Origin: Nostoc sp. CHAB 5844
GTDB lineage: Bacteria > Cyanobacteriota > Cyanobacteriia > Cyanobacteriales > Nostocaceae
Length of the DNA stretch: 64,000 bases
Direction: 5' to 3'
NCBI RefSeq assembly: GCF_020829595.1
Contig: NZ_JAIVFW010000018.1
Location: 1-64,000, forward strand
This document shows positions 19,541 to 28,751 of this stretch, in pieces. Under the pieces are notes generated by a model. The model was not told where the DNA came from. It did not search any database and saw nothing but the letters and a program-made list of their open reading frames with translations. Position 1 is the stretch's first letter. The number at the start of each line of letters is the position of its first letter. The position numbers and the translations under genes were made by a program.

Positions 19541-20301
19541 GTAGCGCAGTGATTCCTATATTCCTTGACCTCAGCCCTAAATTTACTTAATCCATCATGT
19601 TGTGTGTCATGCTGTGGGGAATGAGGTTTAGTGGTTTTGTAGCACGAAACAGGTAATAGGTGACACAGTTAAAATTCTTTTACTGTCTCAGTTGTATTAT
19701 TTACCGATGTCCTAACTACCTTGACCATTGCTATACCAAGGAAAACTACACTTTCGCCTGCTTGACTCTACAAAAAGCTACCCTCCAGTAGACATCCTTT
19801 TGTGGAGGGGGACGCTTATATCATTTTGGATTTTGCGAAAAGTTGAGCCAGTGCGTTGGGCGGCTTTCTCGACTTAAGCAAACTTTTTCAGCTAGATTTT
19901 GGATTGAGAATTGCTTTGTTCGTTGAGATTCTTTCAATCCATCTGTCTCAATCATTTTTTCAATTGGTATTAGTAGGCAAATGCAATTCTAATTGTGTAT
20001 GTAGTACTGCGCTGATACCGCTACAAGTAAAAATAGCGCTGTACTTCAGTCACAAGTTGGCATTCTCTTGAGACAATTTTGAGAGTAGAGACGTAGCAAT
20101 GCTACGTCTCTACAAGCCAATTTTTGAGTCATAAGGTGTCAGATCCACAATTCGCCAGATGTATTCTCAAAGAAGTTGGGAATCTTAATTTGCCAAAACT
20201 ACAGAGGAGCCGAGGCGCAAATTAATTCACAATGTACTAATTGCCATTTGAATGATCTGCACCCCATCTCCTCTGGTGTATTTATAATCCTATTGCTACT
20301 C
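19541..20301. other. Intergenic region after rpaA with repeats
   Basis: About 760 bases. It holds a CCCTCCA/TGGAGGG inverted pair at about 19780-19810, a fragment of the GTGCGTTGGGCGG...CGACTTAAGCAA repeat family at about 19850-19885, and a 29-base near-perfect palindrome at 20085-20113. The 71-codon frame at 19856-20071 begins in the repeat and is not a credible gene. No RNA gene was recognised. Confidence 0.5.
20085..20113. repeat. Palindromic GTAGAGACGTAGCA repeat
   Basis: Two perfect 14-base arms flank a single A (GTAGAGACGTAGCA and TGCTACGTCTCTAC). A related palindrome containing AGAGACGCGATA lies at 45518-45541. Short palindromes of this kind are widespread in Nostocales; this one could also act as a bidirectional terminator. 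Confidence 0.7.
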
Positions 20302-21558
20302 TTAGGGAGCGAGGGCGTTACCGCGAATTAAGCTACCAATGGTTTTGGCAGTAATTTTCAGTTGGGTAATGGGGTTGGCGGGGACAACGGTTTTGTACAG
20401 ATAGCTATCGAATGTCAGCTTCTGTACATCCATGTCAGCACACATTTCGACGAATGCTTCACGGGTAGCATCAGAACGATAGAAAACACTCTGCAAAATG
20501 TCTAACACTTTGTAGGTGAGTCCGTATTTCTTATCCCAACGCTTGATGTAGATTTTGAGGTCGTTTTCTGTGGGAATGCGGCTACCGTTGTTGGAGGTTT
20601 CCACAATGGTTTCAGCACACATCCGCCCAGATTTGGCAGCAAAGTAGATCCCTTCACCAGAAGATTTGGTAACGTAGCCAGCAGCGTCTCCTACTAGGGC
20701 GATGCGACCAACGACGCGACGGGGACGGGGATGTTCGGGAATTGGGTGCGCTTCGACTTTGATGATTTGACCGCCTGCAAGTTTTTTGGCAGCACGGGCG
20801 CGAATACCTGCTTGCAATTGTTTGATACTGGCTTTGTTGACGTGCATTGTGCCAGTCCCGACGGCTACGTGGTCATATTTGGGGAATACCCAAGCATAAA
20901 AGTCGGTGGAAACGTCATCGCCGACGTACATTTCGGCTAGGTCGTTGTAGTACACCATTTTGTCTTGGGGTAAGCGAATTCGCTCTTGGAATGCGATCGC
21001 ATAATTATAATCCCCTGCATCCATTTCTTTGGCAATGCGAGAATTTGCCCCATCCGCCCCAATAATTAAATCTACTTTCAGGGTTTTACTCACACCCTGC
21101 ACGCTACCATCAGCATGGTCAACGTAATGGATTGTATAAGGGTCGGTATTGTTTGTGGGTATATCAACTTTATGAACAGTGGCGTTAATTAAATTTGCAC
21201 CTAATTTTGCTGCACGATTCCGCAAAAAGCCATCTAGGACTTCGCGGCGACACATTCCTATATATTCTTCTTCATTGACCAAATTAATATCAACCTCACG
21301 ATTGGAAGGTGAAATCATTTTCATCTTCCGCACCCGGCGATCGATAATCTCTGGTGGTAGGTCAAATTCACTTACCATACATAGGGGGATAGCACCCCCA
21401 CAGGGCTTGGCATTGTCTAGCTTCCGCTCAAACAGGTAGGTTTCAATCCCAGATGCAGCCAGTGTTTCGGCGGCAGATGAACCAGCAGGGCCTGACCCCA
21501 CAACAGCAACCCGTAGTGTCAAAGGTCTTCTCCCAATCTTGACATTTACCGAAAGCAT
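20302..21558 (-). CDS. chlP: Geranylgeranyl reductase
   Basis: ChlP reduces three double bonds of geranylgeranyl diphosphate or geranylgeranyl-chlorophyllide to the phytyl form, supplying chlorophyll a, tocopherol and phylloquinone synthesis. The N-terminal FAD site is VAVVGSGPAGSSAAE, followed by the YLFERKLDNAKPCGGAIPL family signature and the second FAD motif IALVGDAAGYVTKSSGEGI. The frame extends to 21732, but the upstream 58 codons fall in repeat-rich sequence. ATG at 21558 gives the expected 418 residues and an N-terminus that leads straight into the Rossmann fold. Confidence 0.95.
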   Translation of the reverse strand: MLSVNVKIGRRPLTLRVAVVGSGPAGSSAAETLAASGIETYLFERKLDNAKPCGGAIPLCMVSEFDLPPEIIDRRVRKMKMISPSNREVDINLVNEEEYIGMCRREVLDGFLRNRAAKLGANLINATVHKVDIPTNNTDPYTIHYVDHADGSVQGVSKTLKVDLIIGADGANSRIAKEMDAGDYNYAIAFQERIRLPQDKMVYYNDLAEMYVGDDVSTDFYAWVFPKYDHVAVGTGTMHVNKASIKQLQAGIRARAAKKLAGGQIIKVEAHPIPEHPRPRRVVGRIALVGDAAGYVTKSSGEGIYFAAKSGRMCAETIVETSNNGSRIPTENDLKIYIKRWDKKYGLTYKVLDILQSVFYRSDATREAFVEMCADMDVQKLTFDSYLYKTVVPANPITQLKITAKTIGSLIRGNALAP

Positions 21559-21919
21559 CGTACCACGGTCTTTTGGCTGATTTTGCGCTCTCCCTCCCAG
21601 TTTTGATATAAATGCAATATTCCTTAATATTGCGATACAAAAGGAAAGTCTGAAGTGTGTAGACGCTTTTAGCGGTGAAGCAGTGCGTTGGGGAGATACT
21701 GCGTTGGGCGGGCAATGCCCGACTTGTAGCAAGTGTCGTCGGGTTCCCCGACTTGAAGCAACTGCTGTTAGCGCAGCGTTAGCGACGCAGGAGCGTCACC
21801 CGAAGGGCTTGCCGCAGGCTAGTATGAAGTATGAAATGGAGAATTAAGAAATGGTGAGTAGGGATTGGGAATTATTACTTAATATTTCATTCCTAACCTC
21901 TAGCCTCTAGCCCCTCATC
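21559..21919. repeat. Repeat-rich chlP upstream region
   Basis: From about 21670 to 21835 lies a mosaic of interspersed repeats: GCAGTGCGTTGGG, GGGCAATGCCCGACTTGTAGCAAG, GGGTTCCCCGACTTGAAGCAA, GCGCAGCGTTAGCGACGCAGGAGCGTC and CCCGAAGGGCTTGCCGCAGG. Related pieces are found at 23655-23885, 34607-34700 and 61670-61722. The chlP promoter should lie near 21560-21660. Confidence 0.6.
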
Positions 21920-22387
21920 ATGCAGATTTCTTTACTACACTCTCTCACCAGACGAGTCAGCGTTACCGCTATTACTGGATATCAAAAACATATTTCACCT
22001 TACAAAGGCTTTGTTTGCGCCCATAGGATTTTACATGGGGGCGAATCTTGTTCCCAGTACATCAAGCGAGTGATTGCTCAAGAAGGATTAAGGATAGCGT
22101 TCATCAAGTCACGCACACGATTTCAAGCTTGCAAACAAGCTAACTTAATTTTGCATTCGCAATCTCATAATTCGGGAGCATCAGCATCAGAAGATGAAGC
22201 AGATATACAGCAACCAAAAAAAGAAAACGGAAGTAATGATTTGTCCTGTGGAGATTGGGCAGATTTGGCTTGCAATTGTCCTGAGTTTATGAGTGAAATA
22301 GCAGCTTGTGGAGCTACAGATTGCAGTGTTTTAGATTGTAGTGGTGCTGATTGTAGCTTTCTTGATTGCGGTAGTTGTGGTAGTTAA
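21920..22387 (+). CDS. YidD-family protein with Cys-rich C-terminal tail
   Basis: Residues 15-75 match the membrane-protein-insertion efficiency factor YidD (also called the haemolytic domain): ITGYQKHISPYKGF, CAHRILHGGESCSQY, then IAQEG. YidD is normally about 70-90 residues. Here the 155-residue protein continues with a hydrophilic linker and a tail with nine Cys in the last 48 residues (LSCGDWADLACNCPEF; DCSVLDCSGADCSFLDCGSC). The tail could bind metal or form disulfides. It is not next to yidC, rnpA or rpmH as typical yidD is, so a separate role is possible. Confidence 0.75.
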   Translation: MQISLLHSLTRRVSVTAITGYQKHISPYKGFVCAHRILHGGESCSQYIKRVIAQEGLRIAFIKSRTRFQACKQANLILHSQSHNSGASASEDEADIQQPKKENGSNDLSCGDWADLACNCPEFMSEIAACGATDCSVLDCSGADCSFLDCGSCGS

Positions 22388-22569
22388 TAAATGAAATATT
22401 TTGGCTTGAAATCAGCCTCAAAGAATTTACATAAAACATTGATTAATTTCCATCATTGAGATTGAATTTTAGCTCAAAAGTATTTGAGGAAAAAATTTGT
22501 GTATGGTATATATATAAAACGGTAAATCTAGCAACAAGCCGTAGTTTGAATAGCAGAGGTATAACGGCG

Positions 22570-23586
22570 GTGGGCATAGTAGTAGAGAATGTATCCAAGC
22601 ATTTTGGAAGTTTCAAAGCGGTTGATCAGGTTGATCTAACAGTTAAGAGTGGTTCATTAGTAGCATTACTAGGGCCATCAGGTTCTGGAAAATCTACTTT
22701 ATTAAGGCTAATTGCTGGGTTAGAAATGCCAAATAGTGGCAGAATATTGCTGACAGGGAAAGATTCTACTTATCAAAGTGTGCAAGAGCGAAATATAGGT
22801 TTTGTATTTCAGCACTATGCTTTGTTTAAGCATATGACTGTACGGCAGAATATTGCTTTTGGCTTAGAAATTCGCAAAGCCCCAGATAAGAAAATTAAAG
22901 GACGGGTAGAGCAGTTGCTTGAGCTAGTACAATTGAGTGGATTAGGCGATCGCTATCCTTCACAATTGTCCGGTGGTCAAAGGCAACGGGTAGCATTAGC
23001 TAGAGCATTGGCTGTAGAACCAGAAGTACTATTATTAGATGAACCATTTGGCGCATTAGATGCTAAAGTCCGTAAAGATTTACGGGCATGGTTACGCCGT
23101 CTCCATGATGAAGTTCATGTTACCACTGTTTTCGTCACCCACGACCAAGAAGAAGCAATGGAAGTTTCGGATGAAGTCGTAGTGATGAACAAAGGCCAAG
23201 TAGAACAGGTAGGCACACCAGCGGATATTTACGACAATCCCGCCTCAGCATTTGTGATGAGCTTTATCGGCCCAGTAAATGTTCTACCCAACACTTCTAG
23301 AATTTTCCAAAGCACTGGGTTTGATGCGCCACACCCAGAAGTTTTTTTGCGTCCCCAAGATGTGATTATTGAAAAGCATGCCAACGGTACAACTGCATCT
23401 GCAAAGGTCAGTCGCTTAATCCATCTAGGTTGGGAAATTCAAGTAGAATTAACTTTAGATGATGGACAAGTGGTGACAGCCCATCTAACACGCGATCGCT
23501 TCAACGAATTAGAGTTAGAACCACAACAACGAGTTTACGTAAAACCCAAAGATGCGAAATCTTTTCCTGTCTATTACTCAATCTAG
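22570..23586 (+). CDS. cysA: Sulfate/thiosulfate ABC transporter ATP-binding protein
   Basis: The ATPase of the CysTWA sulfate importer. Walker A is GPSGSGKST, the signature [16 protein letters not shown], Walker [15 protein letters not shown] and the switch His is in [12 protein letters not shown]-terminal TOBE-type region follows ([28 protein letters not shown]). The frame extends upstream to 22456, but GTG at 22570 gives the expected N-terminus [15 protein letters not shown] and 338 residues, with AGAGG about 11 bases before it. The permease and binding-protein genes are not adjacent, so this copy is isolated. A related anion substrate cannot be excluded. Confidence 0.88.
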   Translation: MGIVVENVSKHFGSFKAVDQVDLTVKSGSLVALLGPSGSGKSTLLRLIAGLEMPNSGRILLTGKDSTYQSVQERNIGFVFQHYALFKHMTVRQNIAFGLEIRKAPDKKIKGRVEQLLELVQLSGLGDRYPSQLSGGQRQRVALARALAVEPEVLLLDEPFGALDAKVRKDLRAWLRRLHDEVHVTTVFVTHDQEEAMEVSDEVVVMNKGQVEQVGTPADIYDNPASAFVMSFIGPVNVLPNTSRIFQSTGFDAPHPEVFLRPQDVIIEKHANGTTASAKVSRLIHLGWEIQVELTLDDGQVVTAHLTRDRFNELELEPQQRVYVKPKDAKSFPVYYSI

Positions 23587-24603
23587 GCTTCAAAATTAGA
23601 TAGTCACCAAGAATGAAGGATGAAGTACTAAATTTCATCCTTTATTTTTTTGTAGCCAGGGGAATCCCCCTTCGGGTTCACAGTCGCCTGCGGAGGGAAA
23701 CCCTCCCGCAGCGCTGATTCACCGCAACGGAGTGGCTCCCCATGAGCGACTGCCGCGCATGGTTTCCCGACTTGAGCGAACTGGCGTGGAGTTCCTACGG
23801 CAGTTCCGTGACTGTCGGCAAAGCCGCCCAACGGACTGCCTCCCCGTTGTAGCGACTGTCGTCCCGCTGCCTTCCTTCTATAAAAGTTCAAGACAGAAAG
23901 CCGCTAAACTTCAAGTCACAGTGTTCAATTTCTTAAAGCTGCCTACGATTAAGTATTAATGCCCTCTATCCAATGGTAGAATTTTTTATCGAAAAAATAG
24001 ACGCATAACTTTTGCATACTTAAGTAAAAATATGGTTAAAAAATATATAAGTGTTTTAGCCGTTTGCAGGCTAAAATTCTTACTAGTTGTGATCAATACA
24101 AATATAAGCTTGATATTGAACTGTTAAAATGCTGTCAATATTATGACATCGGCATATAATACAAAAAGTTAAGTAGTAACTATTAAAACTTTTTGTTGAC
24201 TAAAATCACATAGATAAGTAACATCGATAATCTTTTTCTTAAGTTACAAAAAGCCAAAGAGAGTTAAGTACCAAAAATTATTGCTCAGATACTACTTACT
24301 TTTTTGTATAAGCAAAGTTTTTATACAGATGTTGTCAGCATTGATGTGCAATCAGTCGCTGGTAGTTACTGTTTATACAGTTTTTAGTTATTTGGTTAAG
24401 TTTGATAACTACAGAATATAGAAGAGATTGTTACTCTTGTAGACTTCATGAAAACTTATCAATTTTTACAGCAAAGCCCAGTGAAAACCGAGAAAAATTA
24501 AAAGAAATAAAAGTTACTTTCGCTCTATGATTTAAGATCTCAACCTATATCTATTAAAAAATCCCTATTATTTACACCCCAAGCAAAGATAAAAGGTAAA
24601 AAG
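23587..24603. repeat. Long gene-free region with a repeat mosaic
   Basis: About 1 kb. From 23655 to about 23885 lies a GC-richer mosaic (GGGGAATCCCCCTTCGGG, CCGCAACGGAGTGG, GTTTCCCGACTTGAGCGAACTGGCG, CCGCCCAACGGACTGCC) built of the same modules as the block before yidD. Two overlapping frames on opposite strands arise from it and are not genes. The rest, to 24603, is AT-rich and should hold the promoter of the next gene; I see no further feature. Confidence 0.6.
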
Positions 24604-25314
24604 ATGAAGATAATTGCATATTTGTCTAGGTCATTTGCTCTGCAATTGCTAGCGTTTGCTGCAATATCTGGTGTAACAACGTTTAAAAACAATTCGCTAC
24701 GTGCATATGCCCAAGAGGCTCCTACTACTTCTCAACCAACAACAACACAGCGGATTTGCTCTTTAGATCCTGTTGAAGATTTATTGCCTCCACCACAAAC
24801 AAAAACTAGTAATTCCTTATTTTCATACCTTTCTCAAGAAGGGTTTACCCAAAGCAAAGATGGTTCGTGGGTATGTTATATTAATGACCCCAAAAAAGAA
24901 GGGCGTTATTATACTTTGTTTAAAGTTCAAGAGCTAAATGGCAAGCTGATCGGCAGTTCTTTTTTAGACGCTGGTACTTTAATTGAAGGTCAAGACAACC
25001 GTACCCTAGACTTTTTTATGAAGCTCGTAGAGCATCATCTAGATGGCGATCAAGAAAATCGCCAAAGTATACGCAAATATTTAGAATCCTTTATATCTCT
25101 AGTAAAAGAAGGAAAAATTCAAGCTTCACGTCGTGGTTTTCTCTTCGACCAACCCAACCGTGCTTTAGTTCTGTATCACACCCTCGGTACAGGAGAACTC
25201 AAAGGTACAGCAATTACCCTCAACATTCAAATACCTAATAAAGTCAATTCCAACTCCAACAAGAGTGTAATACCAACCTCTGTTGGAGAAAATATTCAAC
25301 CCCATCAAAAATGA
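24604..25314 (+). CDS. Exported protein of unknown function
   Basis: I do not recognise this 236-residue protein. Residues 1-36 form a signal peptide with a likely cleavage after AYA (AYAQEAPTT). A Thr/Pro/Gln-rich linker follows, then a folded domain of about 150 residues beginning RICSLDPVEDLLPPP, with SYLSQEGFTQSKDGSWVCY and YYTLFKVQELNGKLIGSSFL. The two Cys (in RICS and WVCY) could form a disulfide. The tail is Asn/Ser-rich. It is 57 bases upstream of a second exported protein on the same strand and probably co-transcribed. Confidence 0.65.
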   Translation: MKIIAYLSRSFALQLLAFAAISGVTTFKNNSLRAYAQEAPTTSQPTTTQRICSLDPVEDLLPPPQTKTSNSLFSYLSQEGFTQSKDGSWVCYINDPKKEGRYYTLFKVQELNGKLIGSSFLDAGTLIEGQDNRTLDFFMKLVEHHLDGDQENRQSIRKYLESFISLVKEGKIQASRRGFLFDQPNRALVLYHTLGTGELKGTAITLNIQIPNKVNSNSNKSVIPTSVGENIQPHQK

Positions 25315-25371
25315 TACCCATTATTTAATTGCGTGTGAGTAGTGTTTATTTCATTGACCAGGAGATGTATC

Positions 25372-26571
25372 TTGTTAAAATCAACTGTCAAAAGCATTGC
25401 GGTTTTATTAACGTCTTTGGCAGTAGTACTATCTGTTTGCCAGTCTGCTGACGCACAACTAAACGTAGGACAGCGCAAAATACAACGAGGACTAGAGCGA
25501 GAGTATCTCCAGTATCAGCTTGAACACCGTAATCTAAGTGATGCACTAGTCATTCCCGGATGTATTGTGGGTAGTGGTACTGGCTGTAATAAAACTGGAA
25601 CCGTACTGCAACAATTACTGGCAATTAATGGTGGCCCTAGTTACTACGACCTAGCAATTAGAGCAGCTGGAGGGCCGCAAAACTTCAAGAACTTTGCCAC
25701 TTTTTACGGCAACAATGAGAGACTTCTAGAAGTTCCTTTTGCTTCATTTTGGAAAAAGCAATCTCCATCAATTGTGGATGGTTATCAATATGTACTTGGT
25801 CAGTCTGTAAGTCGCAGTCCAGTTCTTGGTTTGGGAGCAATTACTAAAAACTTTACTTGGTCGCCAATATCCAGAGGTGATAACTTTCTCAGTCCTCGCC
25901 AAGGGTTACTGGATTTTAAGTACGCTTTTGGCCATGAACTCTTAGTTGAGGTATCCAAAATTCCCAACCTAGAACAGCAAATCCGTGCGTTAGATCTGCC
26001 ACCTGACATGACGCGGTTTTACTTGAATAACCTCTCTCGTGGGTTAAATGCATTAAAGGAGGGAAATAACGAGGAACTACAAGAAAGCATCTTAAGAATA
26101 GTTTCTTTTCCATACTCATCGGCTTCTACAACGGCTGGTGACTATGGAAGGGTGCCTCTTGGCGTACCAACAGAGTTAAACAATATCGAAGGTATACCAA
26201 TAGCTGGAGAAGAACTGAGTCCAGATGTTGCTCTGCTAGATGGAGAGTCATTTCTTCTAGATCCGGATACTGCCATTGCTTTAGATGTTGGCACTATCGG
26301 CGGAGGTGCTTTTAATCCCTTATATCTAACTCCCTTGCTTTTTTTATTATTTCTCCTAGGAGGAGATGGGGGTGATTCATCTTCCGCAGTGGCAATTCCT
26401 CCTGTTGCTCCACCTGTTCAAGTTGCTCCTGGTGGTGGTTCTTCCGGTGGTGAGAACCCACCGCCGACACAAAGAGTAGATGAACCATCAACACTGATAG
26501 CCATACTATTACTGACACCTTTACTGTGCCTACTTGGCTATAAAAAACCCTCTGCCAAGAGCTACTCGTAA
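25372..26571 (+). CDS. Exported protein with PEP-CTERM-like anchor, unknown function
   Basis: A 399-residue protein of unknown function. The signal peptide is KSIAVLLTSLAVVLSVCQS, cleaved near ADAQ. The mature part has no recognised domain; it contains paired Cys (PGCIVGSGTGCNKTG), then a Pro/Gly-rich spacer. The end is DEPSTLIAILLLTPLLCLLGYKK, read here as DEPST, a hydrophobic helix and basic residues, which resembles a PEP-CTERM sorting signal. Another hydrophobic stretch (LYLTPLLFLLFLLGGDGG) lies before the spacer. The frame opens with GTG at 25342, but TTG at 25372 has AGGAG 7 bases upstream and is preferred. Confidence 0.65.
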   Translation: MLKSTVKSIAVLLTSLAVVLSVCQSADAQLNVGQRKIQRGLEREYLQYQLEHRNLSDALVIPGCIVGSGTGCNKTGTVLQQLLAINGGPSYYDLAIRAAGGPQNFKNFATFYGNNERLLEVPFASFWKKQSPSIVDGYQYVLGQSVSRSPVLGLGAITKNFTWSPISRGDNFLSPRQGLLDFKYAFGHELLVEVSKIPNLEQQIRALDLPPDMTRFYLNNLSRGLNALKEGNNEELQESILRIVSFPYSSASTTAGDYGRVPLGVPTELNNIEGIPIAGEELSPDVALLDGESFLLDPDTAIALDVGTIGGGAFNPLYLTPLLFLLFLLGGDGGDSSSAVAIPPVAPPVQVAPGGGSSGGENPPPTQRVDEPSTLIAILLLTPLLCLLGYKKPSAKSYS

Positions 26572-26605
26572 GACCTTTCATGAAATTGCTGTTTTTTTAA
26601 TAAAA

Positions 26606-26630
26606 ATCCCTCGGCAAGCTACCGAGGGAT
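26606..26630 (+). terminator. Hairpin terminator after the exported-protein pair
   Basis: ATCCCTCGG and CCGAGGGAT form a perfect 9-bp stem with a 7-nt loop, 35 bases after the stop codon. The T-tract on the plus strand is poor. It probably ends the transcript of the two exported proteins. Confidence 0.65.
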
Positions 26631-26761
26631 GATATTGATTAGTACTTTTCACCTAAAAATATCCCACTTCCCTAGAATACTTATTTGTTCTAATATGAGT
26701 GTGCCAAAATGCCAAATTTTGAAATTGGGACAAGGCACGAACTGAGAATAGTCAAATTATT

Positions 26762-27151
26762 ATGACCAAGCTAATTGAATATGAAGAAGCCAGCGATGAA
26801 GTACGAGCAGTCTATGATGATATTCGTGCCACGCGCCAAACAGACTACATTAACAACTTTTGGAAAGCTTTAGCTAATCATCCTCCTACTCTGCAACGCA
26901 CTTGGCAGACAATCAAGGAAGTGATGACTAGCCCTGGTGAACTCGACCCATTGGTACGTGAGTTGATTTATATTGCTGTGAGCGTGACGAATGGCTGTGA
27001 TTACTGCATATCTTCCCATACCGCAGCTGCCTATGCTAAGGGTATGAACGATGTTATGTTTGGGGAACTGATGGCGATTATTGGTACGGCGAATATGACT
27101 AATCGCTTGGCTAATGGTTACAAAATTCCAGTAGATGAGCAATTTAAGTGA
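26762..27151 (+). CDS. Carboxymuconolactone decarboxylase / AhpD-like protein
   Basis: A 129-residue member of the CMD/AhpD superfamily. The redox motif CDYCISSH (CxxC followed by H) and the preceding ELIYIAVSVTNG helix are the family signature, and the N-terminal helices (SDEVRAVYDDIRATRQ, NNFWKALANHPPTL) fit. Members reduce peroxiredoxins or act as peroxidases; this subgroup is unassigned. It is monocistronic, preceded by a terminator and followed by a MITE. Confidence 0.85.
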   Translation: MTKLIEYEEASDEVRAVYDDIRATRQTDYINNFWKALANHPPTLQRTWQTIKEVMTSPGELDPLVRELIYIAVSVTNGCDYCISSHTAAAYAKGMNDVMFGELMAIIGTANMTNRLANGYKIPVDEQFK

Positions 27152-27185
27152 TAACGAAGAGTTTAGTTGAAAACTAGTTTGGCTA

Positions 27186-27411
27186 TATAGGACTCTTATT
27201 TGATTTTTGAAATATACGTAGCAAAAAAATGTAGGTTGGGTTGACGTAAGGAAACCCAACATTAATCTTGGTGTTGGGTTTCGCTGATGCTCAACCCAAC
27301 CTACGGCTAATGCACAACTTTAGCCTTGCCACGCCAGTAGTGGACTGTTTCAGCTAAAACAGTCCACTACAGATACTTAGATTTTTTCAGAAATCAAATC
27401 GGATTCCTATA
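27186..27411. repeat. MITE, TATAGGACTC family, copy 1
   Basis: The left end TATAGGACTCTTATTTGATT and the reverse complement of the right end, TATAGGAATCCGATTTGATT, match over about 27 bases with few mismatches. Inside are further inverted pairs (GTAGGTTGGGTT with AACCCAACCTAC; TAGTGGACTGTTT with AAACAGTCCACTA). The element is 226 bp and noncoding. A second, shorter copy of 188 bp lies at 30049-30236; the only large difference is 38 bp present here between two TTGGGTT sequences. Confidence 0.85.
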
Positions 27412-27446
27412 CTGAATATCTTGTTTATTTCAATAGCATCAATAGT

Positions 27447-27770
27447 ATGGATTTACAGCGCTTAAAGTGGACTAAAAACGTGAGGCGTGAGGATGGTGAG
27501 TGGGCTTATTGGCGGTACAAAGCAGATGATTTATTCAGACTAGCGTGGAAAGACGATGAAGCCAACACCAGTAGACCCCAAAAAAGCGACTTAATTCTAG
27601 TCAATTTTCTTAGAACTGGGGTATTTGATGTACAGAACATTATTACAATTCCTCATGCAAAGCTATTGCGAAAATTAGAAGAATTAACCAAAGAACAGTT
27701 AGCAGAAGTAGAAGAAGTATTACTGTTTTGGTTGGGATTTAAGGAGGAAATTGCTGAGGATGAAGAGTAA
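27447..27770 (+). CDS. Conserved-looking hypothetical protein upstream of hetI
   Basis: I do not recognise this 107-residue protein. It is hydrophilic and charged, with an aromatic N-terminal block (LQRLKWTKNVRREDGEWAYW), a central SDLILVNFLRTGVFDVQNII stretch and a helical acidic end (EELTKEQLAEVEEVL). No membrane segment or metal motif is seen. It ends 27 bases before hetI on the same strand, so the two are likely co-transcribed; whether it acts in the same pathway is unknown. Confidence 0.6.
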   Translation: MDLQRLKWTKNVRREDGEWAYWRYKADDLFRLAWKDDEANTSRPQKSDLILVNFLRTGVFDVQNIITIPHAKLLRKLEELTKEQLAEVEEVLLFWLGFKEEIAEDEE

Positions 27771-27797
27771 TCGTGCGTTGTTGGTGGTATAACTCAA

Positions 27798-28532
27798 ATG
27801 ACTGACACAAATCATCTATGGCTACCTGCACCAACAGATTTAACTTTATTACCGGATGAAGTTCATGTCTGGCGAATAGACCTTGATATACCTAAGTCAC
27901 AGCTAGAAAATTTAGGCGCAACTCTCTCTAGTGATGAACTCGCTCGTGCTAACAGATTTTATTTTCAAGAACATTCTCAACGTTTCATTGCTGGTCGCGG
28001 TAGTTTAAGAAATATATTAGGTTTTTACTTGGGTATTGAGCCGCAGCAAGTACGATTTGATTATGAACCTCGTGGTAAACCACTGTTAGCAGATACTTTA
28101 GCCGACAGTGGTTTACTGTTTAACTTGTCGCATTCTCAGGGTTTAGCCTTGTGTGCAGTGAAATATAGGCGGAAAATTGGTATTGATTTGGAGTATGTAC
28201 GTGCTGTATCGGATTTGGAAGCTCTTGCCCAAAGGTTCTTTTTACCGAGAGAATATGATTTATTGCGATCGCTTCCTTGTGATCAACAACAAGAAGTATT
28301 TTTCCGCTATTGGACTTGCAAGGAAGCTTATTTAAAAGCCACAGGTGACGGAATATCTCAATTAGAACAAGTAGAAATATCTTTAACACCTACACAAGGC
28401 GCTAAATTACTCACATCGGAAGACTGGAGTCTTGTAGAGTTGACACCTGCTGATAATTATCGTGCAGCTGTGGCTGTGGCGGGTTCTGGCTGGGATTTTA
28501 AGTGCTGGCAATTTACAGAAAGTTTGAAATGA
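27798..28532 (+). CDS. hetI: 4'-phosphopantetheinyl transferase HetI
   Basis: Sfp-type transferase that moves the phosphopantetheine arm of CoA to a Ser of carrier proteins. The 244 residues show the superfamily blocks in order: RGKPLLAD, FNLSHSQGLALCAV, the metal site IGIDLEY and the WTCKEAYLKATGDGI motif. In Anabaena, HetI lies beside hetM and hetN and activates carrier domains, including those used for heterocyst glycolipids. Here the ACP-bearing hgl genes start about 23 kb away on the opposite strand. A 37-base stretch covering the last codons is repeated just downstream. Confidence 0.9.
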   Translation: MTDTNHLWLPAPTDLTLLPDEVHVWRIDLDIPKSQLENLGATLSSDELARANRFYFQEHSQRFIAGRGSLRNILGFYLGIEPQQVRFDYEPRGKPLLADTLADSGLLFNLSHSQGLALCAVKYRRKIGIDLEYVRAVSDLEALAQRFFLPREYDLLRSLPCDQQQEVFFRYWTCKEAYLKATGDGISQLEQVEISLTPTQGAKLLTSEDWSLVELTPADNYRAAVAVAGSGWDFKCWQFTESLK

Positions 28533-28614
28533 ATTTAGGAATTTGTTTTAAGCATATCAATCACAGAAATCAAATAAGCTGGCAATTTACAGAAAGTTTG
28601 AAATGAATTTAGGA
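28504..28614. repeat. 37-bp direct repeat across the hetI stop codon
   Basis: The 37 bases at 28504-28540, which include the last nine hetI codons and the stop, recur without change at 28578-28614. The two copies are separated by 37 bases, giving a 74-base period. It looks like a recent local duplication. Confidence 0.9.
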
Positions 28615-28751
28615 CTAAAGCTGCGTGTCATAATTTTTTTCGTTGAGGCTGTCAATAGTCAACCCTTCGGCTAGGCTCAGGGCAAGTGGTCAGTAGTCCA
28701 AAAACCTTTATTTTTGAACGCCAGTCGCGCGACTGTCGCCAAACCCGCCGA

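Noticed and set aside
19856-20071. 71-codon frame after rpaA
   Set aside because: It begins within a repeat fragment with a GTG start, has no ribosome-binding site and no recognisable features.
19541-20301. Noncoding RNA gene downstream of rpaA
   Set aside because: I could not recognise tRNA, 6S, tmRNA or Yfr-type motifs; the hairpins present are accounted for by repeat families.
21559-21732. 58-codon N-terminal extension of ChlP
   Set aside because: It lies in repeat-rich DNA; the Met at 21558 gives the normal length and N-terminus.
23628-23959. Two overlapping frames of 87 and 75 codons after cysA
   Set aside because: Both are encoded by the interspersed repeat mosaic on opposite strands.
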